This document shows positions 13,763 to 18,417 of a stretch of 18,417 nt of DNA, piece after piece (the first letter of the stretch is position 1; each line of letters opens with the position of its first letter). Under the pieces are notes generated by a model. That model was not told the origin of the DNA. It did no database searches and saw nothing but the letters and a program-made list of their open reading frames with translations. The stretch is from contig JAEXCN010000019.1 of assembly GCA_023402175.1 (NCBI GenBank), positions 1 through 18,417 of the forward strand, written 5' to 3'. The position numbers were made by a program, and so were the translations under genes. This DNA comes from Pseudomonadota bacterium. GTDB taxonomy: Bacteria; Myxococcota_A; Polyangia; Polyangiales; Polyangiaceae.

Positions 13763-14127
13763 GCGTCTTTCCGCTCGCCGTCGGTCCGGCCGGAGATCTC
13801 CGCCTTCAGATCGGCGACGCTCTCGTCGGTGTCGAGCTCGCGCTCTGGGGTCGCATACTCGTCGGCCCACGGATCGCCGCCGCGCTCGAGCTGCTCCTCG
13901 CGCTCGATGTCGCGCTGCATCTGCTTGGCCGTACGGAAGAGAGCGGTGAACCCGGCGTAACAACCGAGGAGGAACCCCACGAACGCGATCCAATGCGTCC
14001 CGAATTTCCCGTCGAGCCAGTGACCGATGTAATAGCCGACCGCGATCGACGCGAGGAGCTCGATGCCGACGGCGCCGTAACGTCCGTAGCTCTTCATCCC
14101 CTTCGTCTGCATGAACGTGCCGGCCAT
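13759..14127 (-). CDS. atpZ: AtpZ-family ATP synthase accessory membrane protein
   Basis: A 122-residue protein with two transmembrane helices: GIELLASIAVGYYIGHWLD (about 21-39) and a second in AFVGFLLGCYAGFTALF (about 48-64). GYYIGHWLDGKFGT and the following glycine-rich helix are the AtpZ (ATPase_gene1) signature. An amphipathic basic segment (RTAKQMQRDIEREEQLERGG) and an acidic, probably disordered tail to residue 122 follow. AtpZ works with AtpI in F0 assembly or stability. It heads the F0 cluster (atpZ-atpI-atpB-atpE). GAGGAG lies 5 bases before the ATG. It diverges from an outer-membrane protein gene across about 210-225 bases, where the cluster promoter must lie, but no clear box was found. 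Confidence 0.88.
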   Translation of the reverse strand: MAGTFMQTKGMKSYGRYGAVGIELLASIAVGYYIGHWLDGKFGTHWIAFVGFLLGCYAGFTALFRTAKQMQRDIEREEQLERGGDPWADEYATPERELDTDESVADLKAEISGRTDGERKDA

Positions 14128-14310
14128 GGGTGCTCCTCATCGTTCTTCCACTGGGCGGCCCGGCGTGCAAGTCGCCGCGACCGCGGAGCGCCGAGCACGA
14201 AGGATTGACGGGACGGCCTCGCCACGCGCGAACGCCACGCTCTCTCCGCGTCATCGAACGGCGCTGATCGACGTGTCGTCGCGCCCGGCCCTTGCAGGCA
14301 GAGCCCGAGC

Positions 14311-14326
14311 CCACCTCGAAAGGTGG
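14311..14326 (+). promoter_or_regulatory. Hairpin that would mask a Shine-Dalgarno-like AGGTGG
   Basis: ccacct (14311-14316), loop cgaa, then aggtgg (14321-14326) forms a perfect 6-bp stem. If the longer transcript and the ATG at 14339 are used, the stem would hide the ribosome-binding site. If the promoter at 14335 is used, it lies upstream of the mRNA. Confidence 0.35.
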
Positions 14327-14334
14327 AGCTTCAC

Positions 14335-14343
14335 TGCTATGAT
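14335..14343 (+). promoter_or_regulatory. Extended -10 element (TGCTATGAT) for the outer-membrane protein
   Basis: TG-n-TATGAT matches the extended -10 consensus at all but one hexamer base and ends 10 bases before the ATG at 14354. It resembles the element before the gene at 1671. It overlaps the alternative ATG at 14339, so the two starts could not both serve this transcript. Confidence 0.5.
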
Positions 14344-14353
14344 CGACCACGTC

Positions 14354-15280
14354 ATGCGTCGCGCTTGCCTTTCCCTTCGAGTCGCTCGTGCGTTCGGTCT
14401 GGCTTCGGGCGTCTTCTTCTTCGCGAGCAGTGCGGCGGCGCAGCAGCAGGAGCCGCCGCCCGCGGCCGCGCCGCCGCCGGGGCACTACCAGCCGCCCCCG
14501 CAGAACCATCAGCCACCGCCGCCAGGCTACGGCCAGCCGGGATACGGGCAGCCGCAACCTGGTGGGTATGGCCAGACGTATCCGCCAAGCGCCCAGCCGT
14601 ACTACTACGGGCAGCAGCCTCCTCCGGTCGCGACCGTGCTGCCCGAGCCGGAGACGCATGCGCCGAAGTACTCGCTCTGGACCGGCGCGCGCCTCAGCTA
14701 CCTGGGGTTCGGCTTCAGCTTCTACGAGAACGAGCGTGGGCAACCCGAGACGACCGGCAACTTCGTCGGGAACGGCGTCGCTCCGCAGATCGACGTCGGC
14801 GCGCGCATCTCGTACCGCTACGTCCCGTACCTGTTCTGGGAGCACGGCTTCATGGCGCAGGGCCATCGCTACGAAGGCTCCGGCGCGCGGTCGGCCACGG
14901 ACTTCTACGGCATCGGCTTTCGCTACGTGAGCGGCGACGTCGACTCCGTCGCGTTCCTGACGGACCTGTCGATCGGCAAGCGCGTCGTCAGCGTGAGCAA
15001 CGGCAGCCAGAGCTATTTGATGAGCGGCATCGAGTTCTTTCGCCTCGGCCTCGGCGCCGAGATCCGCGTCGCCACGCTCTTCGCGCTCTCGCCGCTCTTC
15101 AGCATCTCGAGCGGCGCGCTCAACGACAGCGAAGGTGACCTGCCGTTCCGGTGCTCGCCGAAGTGCGGCGACGGCGTCCAGGGGCCGACGTACAAGAACG
15201 GGCAGGTCATCCAGAGCGCACGCGCCTACGTGGTGCTGAGCCTCGGGCTCGGCATCCACTTCGACGTGTTCGGCAAGTAG
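14354..15280 (+). CDS. Outer-membrane beta-barrel protein with Pro/Gly/Tyr-rich linker
   Basis: A 308-residue exported protein. The signal peptide MRRACLSLRVARAFGLASG... ends ASSAAA-QQQ. A linker of about 75 residues rich in Pro, Gln, Gly and Tyr (repeats like PGYGQ and PQPGGYGQ) follows. From about residue 100 onward, alternating hydrophobic and aromatic strands (YSLWTGARLSYLGFGFSFY, QIDVGARISYRYVPYLFWEHGF, DFYGIGFRYV, FFRLGLGAEIRVA, SARAYVVLSLGLGIHF) indicate an 8- to 10-strand barrel with a final aromatic-containing strand. A CSPKCGDG loop could form a disulfide. The family is familiar from Polyangia but has no known function. I prefer ATG 14354 because an extended -10 covers the ATG at 14339. 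The latter has an SD-like AGGTGG upstream and adds five residues. Confidence 0.78.
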   Translation: MRRACLSLRVARAFGLASGVFFFASSAAAQQQEPPPAAAPPPGHYQPPPQNHQPPPPGYGQPGYGQPQPGGYGQTYPPSAQPYYYGQQPPPVATVLPEPETHAPKYSLWTGARLSYLGFGFSFYENERGQPETTGNFVGNGVAPQIDVGARISYRYVPYLFWEHGFMAQGHRYEGSGARSATDFYGIGFRYVSGDVDSVAFLTDLSIGKRVVSVSNGSQSYLMSGIEFFRLGLGAEIRVATLFALSPLFSISSGALNDSEGDLPFRCSPKCGDGVQGPTYKNGQVIQSARAYVVLSLGLGIHFDVFGK

Positions 15281-15313
15281 AGCGTCCGGCTTCGCCGAAG
15301 GCGTGAGACGCGT

Positions 15314-16381
15314 TCAGGGGAACACGAGCGAGCGGCGGCCGAAATCGAGCTTCATCGCCTGCTTCGTGGCGTAGAGCGTCTCCTCGGCGACGGCGTTTGC
15401 CTTCGCCGTGTGCGCGCGGAGGATTTCGAGGACCTTCTTGTCGCCCTGCGGACCTTCGAGCGCTGCGCGCCGCTCGCGCATCGGGCCGAGCAGCTCGTCG
15501 ATCGCCGCGGCGACCTCGACCTTGATGTGCCCGTCGCCGATGTTGTCGCCGCGCTTGTAGCGATCCTCGAGCTCCGCGACGCGCGTTGCGTCCTTGATGA
15601 ACGCGCGCACGTACTGGAAGAGGGCGTTGTTCACGTCTCCCGGTTCCGTCATCGTCTGACGACCCGTGTAGAGCCCACCCATCTTCTTCTTGATCTCCTT
15701 CGCGGTGTCCGTGAGGAAGATCGAGTTGCCGAGGCTCTTCGACATCTTGTTCTTGCCGTCGGTGCCGACGAGCCGTCCGATGCGACCGACGAGAGCGCGC
15801 GGGATCGGCAAGACGCCGCCCTGCGCGAGGTGGTCTTCGTCCTTGGCCTGCGGATCGACGCCGGCGTACGTCCAGTTGAAGCGCCTCGCGACCTCGCGGC
15901 ACATCTCGATGTGGGCCACCTGGTCCTCGCCGACCGGCACGAGCTCCGCCCGGAACGCGAGGATGTCCGCGCACTGGCCGACGGCGTAGAGCGGGAAGCC
16001 GAAGCTGTAGTGGTCGCCGAGGTCCTTGAGCTCGATCTCCGTCTTCAGCGTCGGATTGCGCATCACCCGGTTGAACGGCAGGAGCATCGCGAAGTACCAA
16101 GAGAGCTCGGCAATCGCCGGGATCTCGGTCTGCAGCACGAGCGTCGAGCGCTCCGGATCGATCCCGGCCGCGAGCCAGTCCTTCACGATCTCGAGCGTGT
16201 CGAAGCGGATGTCCGCCGGCTTGTCCGCTCGCGTCGTGAACGCGTGCATGTTGGCGAGCAGGAAGAAGCAGTCGTACTCGTCCTGGAGCCGAACGCGGTT
16301 CTCGAGCGAGCCGACCCAGTGGCCGAGGTGGAGTCGGCCTGTCGGGGTATCGCCGGTGAGGATGCGGGCGCGGTCTTTCAC
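15314..16381 (-). CDS. trpS: Tryptophan--tRNA ligase
   Basis: A 355-residue class Ic synthetase that charges tRNA-Trp. Seen: LTGDTPTGRLHLGHW, with the HIGH-class motif as HLGH; NRVMRNPTLKTE; YSFGFPLYAVGQCADILAF; the PVGEDQVAHIEMCREVARRFN region; and NKMSKSLGNSIFL (KMSKS loop intact). The C-terminal helical region (about 260-355) completes the normal length. The GTG at 16381 is chosen because the protein then begins six residues before the first strand, as the family does, and a TAGGCT box ends seven bases upstream. An ATG at 16408 would add nine non-family residues without a Shine-Dalgarno. It converges on the outer-membrane protein gene with 33 bases between and lies downstream of rdgB on the same strand across a 157-base gap, so it probably has its own promoter. 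Confidence 0.94.
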   Translation of the reverse strand: MKDRARILTGDTPTGRLHLGHWVGSLENRVRLQDEYDCFFLLANMHAFTTRADKPADIRFDTLEIVKDWLAAGIDPERSTLVLQTEIPAIAELSWYFAMLLPFNRVMRNPTLKTEIELKDLGDHYSFGFPLYAVGQCADILAFRAELVPVGEDQVAHIEMCREVARRFNWTYAGVDPQAKDEDHLAQGGVLPIPRALVGRIGRLVGTDGKNKMSKSLGNSIFLTDTAKEIKKKMGGLYTGRQTMTEPGDVNNALFQYVRAFIKDATRVAELEDRYKRGDNIGDGHIKVEVAAAIDELLGPMRERRAALEGPQGDKKVLEILRAHTAKANAVAEETLYATKQAMKLDFGRRSLVFP

Positions 16382-16388
16382 GGCCGGG

Positions 16389-16394
16389 AGCCTA
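16389..16394 (-). promoter_or_regulatory. -10-like TAGGCT for trpS
   Basis: On the minus strand TAGGCT (TAnnnT) ends 7 bases before the GTG at 16381, which lacks a Shine-Dalgarno. This agrees with a leaderless or nearly leaderless trpS message and argues against the ATG at 16408. Confidence 0.35.
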
Positions 16395-16538
16395 GCCGAT
16401 CCCGGCATGCGATGTCGTCCCGGGCTGCTGGACCGGTGTTGGATCGAAACGAGGACGTCCTGCTCCGAGTCGACGGAGCCGCGGCGTCCTCCCGCGATCG
16501 GCCGCTCGAGCGACGGGAAATCGCGTTCGGCGGGCTCC

Positions 16539-17207
16539 TCAGCTACCGACCACCGAGCGCGTGATCGCGTCCCGCGCGGCGAGCGTCTTCTCGAGCACGA
16601 GCCGCAGCTTCTGCATCGCACGCGCGCGATGAGAGATGCTGTTCTTCTCGTCTTCGGTCAGCTCCGCCATCGTCTTGTCGCTGCCTTCGACGAGGAAGAG
16701 CGGGTCGTATCCGAAGCCGCCCGAGCCACGCGGCGTGCGGGTGATCCTGCCGTCGCACGTTCCTTCGACCACGTAGGGCTCACCGTCGCGAACGAATGGG
16801 TCGATGAGCGCCAGGACGCAGCGGAAGCGCGCCTTGAAGTCGCTCGTGCGCGTGCCGGCTGCATCGACCGTGAGCGCGTCGAGCGCTGCGAGGAGCGCGG
16901 CGTTGTTCTCCGCGTCCGTCGCGCGCTCCCCGGCGAAGCGCGCCGAGCGAACGCCAGGCGCGCCGCCGAGGGCCTCGACCTCGAGACCGCTGTCGTCGGC
17001 GAGCGTCAGCATCATCGTCGCGTTCGCGACCTCGCGAGCCTTCTTGATCGCGTTCGCCTCGAAGGTGTCGCCGTCCTCGACGACGTGGATCGGCTTGCGC
17101 GAGACGTCCTGAATCGAGAGCACCTCGACGTCCATCCCCGCGAGGAGATGACGGAGCTCGTCGAGCTTGCCTCGGTTGTTCGTTGCGACGACGAGTGAGT
17201 GCTTCAC
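16539..17207 (-). CDS. rdgB: XTP/dITP diphosphatase (RdgB/HAM1 family)
   Basis: A 222-residue nucleotide-pool sanitiser that hydrolyses XTP, ITP and dITP to monophosphates so that deaminated purines are not incorporated. Family motifs in order: VVATNNRGKLDEL (residues 6-18, substrate/phosphate binding), EDGDTFEANAIKKA, LADDSGLEVEALGGAPGV (catalytic Asp), GSGGFGYDPLF, and MAELTEDEKNSISHRARA. The length is slightly above the usual 195-205 because of an insert near 130 (TVDAAGTRTSDFK) and a C-terminal extension. The GTG start has a strong GGGAGGG Shine-Dalgarno about 5 bases upstream. It lies 21 bases after rph on the same strand, a common rph-rdgB pairing, so they are co-transcribed. Cytoplasmic. 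Confidence 0.95.
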   Translation of the reverse strand: MKHSLVVATNNRGKLDELRHLLAGMDVEVLSIQDVSRKPIHVVEDGDTFEANAIKKAREVANATMMLTLADDSGLEVEALGGAPGVRSARFAGERATDAENNAALLAALDALTVDAAGTRTSDFKARFRCVLALIDPFVRDGEPYVVEGTCDGRITRTPRGSGGFGYDPLFLVEGSDKTMAELTEDEKNSISHRARAMQKLRLVLEKTLAARDAITRSVVGS

Positions 17208-17228
17208 GGACCCTCCCAGGCGCTCGAT

Positions 17229-18038
17229 CTACTTCACGAGCATCGAAGCGAGATCGACGCCCACCGCGGCCAGCGCCTTCTCTTGCATGTGCGTGAGGCG
17301 CTCGATCCCGACGAGCGCCATGTTCATCATCTCGTCGATCTCGCGACGCGGCACCGGAGCACCTTCCGCCGTGCCCTGCACCTCGATGATCTGGCCTGAT
17401 CGCGTCGCGACCATGTTCAGATCGACCTCGGCGCGCGAGTCCTCGAGGTACACGAGGTCGAGCGCAAGCGCGCCGTCGAGGAAGCCGACGCTCGTCGCCG
17501 CCACCGGCTCGCGGATGACGTTCTCGGTGAGCTTGCCGTCGGCGCGCAGCTTGCCGAGCGCCACCGCGAGCGCGACGAACCCGCCCGTGATCGACGCGGT
17601 GCGCGTGCCGCCGTCCGCCTCGAGCACGTCACAGTCGACGATGATCTGGCGTTCGCCGAGCTTCTGGAGATCGACCGCGGCGCGGAGCGCGCGCCCGACG
17701 AGACGCTGGATCTCCTGCGTGCGGCCGCTCGGCGCCTTGCCTCGTCCGTCACGGCTCTCGCGCTTCTCGCGGCTCGAGCGCGGGTGCATCTGGTACTCCG
17801 CCGTGATCCAGCCCTTGCCCTTGCCCTCCATCCACATCGGGACCTTCGGGTCGATCGACGCGGTGCAGAGGACGACCGTGTGACCGGCTCGGTAGAGCAC
17901 CGACCCCTCGGCGTAGCGATGGAAGCCGACCGTCATCTCGACGGGTCGAAGGACGTCGAGAGCGCGTCCGTCGGGACGGGCCCCACGAGCGGAGCTGACG
18001 GAGCTGACGGAGCTGGACGCGCCGGGCGACTGAGACAT
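17229..18038 (-). CDS. rph: Ribonuclease PH
   Basis: A 269-residue phosphorolytic 3'-5' exoribonuclease that trims tRNA 3' ends. Seen: RPDGRALDVLRPVEM at the start of the fold (about 21-35), VLYRAGHTVVLCTASID, GKGWITAEYQMHPRSS, SGRTQEIQRLVGRALRA (RNA/phosphate binding), VDCDVLEADGGTRTASITGG (catalytic Asp) and LDLVYLEDSRAEVDLN. Its length is normal for the family apart from an N-terminal Ser/Val low-complexity addition encoded by a 9-bp tandem repeat. The EYQMHP segment replaces the usual EYgMLP. The ATG has no strong Shine-Dalgarno; a TATCAC box ends seven bases upstream. It is the first gene of an rph-rdgB unit and is divergent from rbfA, with 102 bases between starts. Confidence 0.95.
   Translation of the reverse strand: MSQSPGASSSVSSVSSARGARPDGRALDVLRPVEMTVGFHRYAEGSVLYRAGHTVVLCTASIDPKVPMWMEGKGKGWITAEYQMHPRSSREKRESRDGRGKAPSGRTQEIQRLVGRALRAAVDLQKLGERQIIVDCDVLEADGGTRTASITGGFVALAVALGKLRADGKLTENVIREPVAATSVGFLDGALALDLVYLEDSRAEVDLNMVATRSGQIIEVQGTAEGAPVPRREIDEMMNMALVGIERLTHMQEKALAAVGVDLASMLVK
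17992..18016. repeat. 9-bp tandem repeat encoding the RNase PH N-terminus
   Basis: gagctgacg is repeated at 17992-18000 and 18001-18009, followed by a diverged third copy. It encodes the SSV-SSV low-complexity stretch before the conserved RPDGR of RNase PH. It probably arose by slippage and is outside the catalytic fold. Confidence 0.6.
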
Positions 18039-18140
18039 GCGCCACGTGATACCACGGCTTGACGGGCCGTTTGGGGAGTATCAGGCTCGCTCTCGTGCGC
18101 TCATCCGTCGTGCGAGCTTTCTCGGTTTGGAGCCGCAGAG

Positions 18141-18417
18141 ATGAAACATGACCGCGGTGGGCCGGGCGCAGCAGGCGCGCACCGGCACCAGCGTGTGGAG
18201 ACCTCCATCTTGGAGGAGCTCCGTTCCGTCCTGAGAGACGACATCACGGATCCCGAGCTCGAAGGCGTGCAGCTGACGGCGATCGTGCTCACGCCCGACA
18301 GCAAGCTGGCGAAGATCCATTTCGCCGTTCCACGCGGCCGCCCGCGAAGCGCCGTCGAGCGCGCGTTCACGCGTGCGACGGGCTTCCTACGGGCGCGCCT
18401 CGCAGAAGGGGTCGAGC
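18141..18417 (+). CDS. rbfA: Ribosome-binding factor A, 5' part (runs off the window)
   Basis: An open frame from ATG 18141 continues to the window end without a stop (92 codons visible). After a Gly/Ala/His-rich start it reads HRHQRVETSILEELRSVLRD, then DITDPELEGVQLTAIVLTPD, then SKLAKIHFAVPRG. This matches RbfA: the Rv..xI..eL helix, the invariant DP before a strand, and the Ds..AkIhf strand of its KH-like fold. RbfA binds 16S rRNA during late 30S subunit maturation and helps growth in the cold. A GGAG about 9 bases upstream could be the ribosome-binding site. It is divergent from rph, so the shared 102 bases hold both promoters. In many genomes rbfA sits with infB and truB, probably just beyond this edge. 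Confidence 0.85.
   Translation, partial: MKHDRGGPGAAGAHRHQRVETSILEELRSVLRDDITDPELEGVQLTAIVLTPDSKLAKIHFAVPRGRPRSAVERAFTRATGFLRARLAEGVE

Noticed and set aside
13319..15259. A 646-residue minus-strand open frame
   Set aside because: Only the last 147 residues (atpI) look real. The rest crosses atpZ and the outer-membrane protein gene, with Arg-rich composition typical of shadow frames.
15281..15313. Possible bidirectional terminator between the barrel gene and trpS
   Set aside because: Only short, competing stems (gcgtc/gacgc) and no T-run.
18059..18084. TTGACG ... TATCAG as an rbfA promoter
   Set aside because: The spacing between the boxes is only 14 bases, too short for a standard sigma-70 promoter.
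1..18417. CRISPR arrays, tRNA or rRNA genes, insertion sequences
   Set aside because: No regularly spaced direct repeats, no cloverleaf or T-loop signature outside coding sequence, and no transposase-like protein were seen.

Overview
The window looks like chromosomal DNA from a very GC-rich, Gram-negative deltaproteobacterium, most likely a Myxococcota/Polyangia-type organism. This is inferred from the G/C-dominated third codon positions, the several small lipoproteins with Asp/Ala/Pro-rich stretches, the outer-membrane barrel with a Pro/Gln/Gly/Tyr-rich linker, the small FDLxCP-type lipoprotein, and an F0 cluster (atpZ-atpI-atpB-atpE) not joined to F1 genes. No taxonomic marker was available for a firm call. 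No tRNA, rRNA, CRISPR array, phage gene or transposase was seen.

Layout. 1-1438: two coupled envelope lipoproteins, a DUF4398 protein and a DUF4398-like/OmpA-C peptidoglycan-binding protein. 1671-2489: an unrecognised single-pass membrane protein with an acidic, proline-rich tail. It converges on a polyprenol-phosphate mannosyltransferase-type GT2 (2499-3218, minus). 3400-6767: a soluble GAF-GAF histidine kinase overlapping by one base an exported L,D-transpeptidase. 6788-7120 (minus): a small lipoprotein. 7121-7908: a gene-free stretch holding two diverged inverted copies of a structured repeat of about 200 bp. 7909-8773 (minus): DUF899 preceded by a 58-residue MCPxC membrane peptide. 8929-10671: a UbiB/ABC1 kinase-like protein converging on a Coq4-like protein (10688-11224, minus). 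11337-11723 (minus): a Cys-rich lipoprotein. 11849-14127 (minus): the F0 ATP synthase cluster, ending in a clear intrinsic terminator. 14354-15280: an outer-membrane beta-barrel protein. 15314-16381 (minus): trpS. 16539-18038 (minus): rph-rdgB. 18141 to the edge: the start of rbfA.

Themes. The left third is envelope biology: peptidoglycan-tethered lipoproteins, lipid-linked mannose, and peptidoglycan cross-linking coupled to a sensor kinase. The right half is energy and core information metabolism (F0, TrpS, RNase PH, RdgB, RbfA).

The most informative cross-cutting signal is at start codons. Several genes without a Shine-Dalgarno sequence have a TAnnnT -10-like box ending 6-7 bases before the start codon, which suggests leaderless mRNAs. 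This pattern decides several starts. The most unusual local structures are the inverted repeat element at 7348-7809, whose 21-bp hairpin has U.G wobbles only in plus-strand RNA, the tiny MCPxC gene ahead of DUF899, and a 37-codon in-frame continuation after the atpI stop codon.
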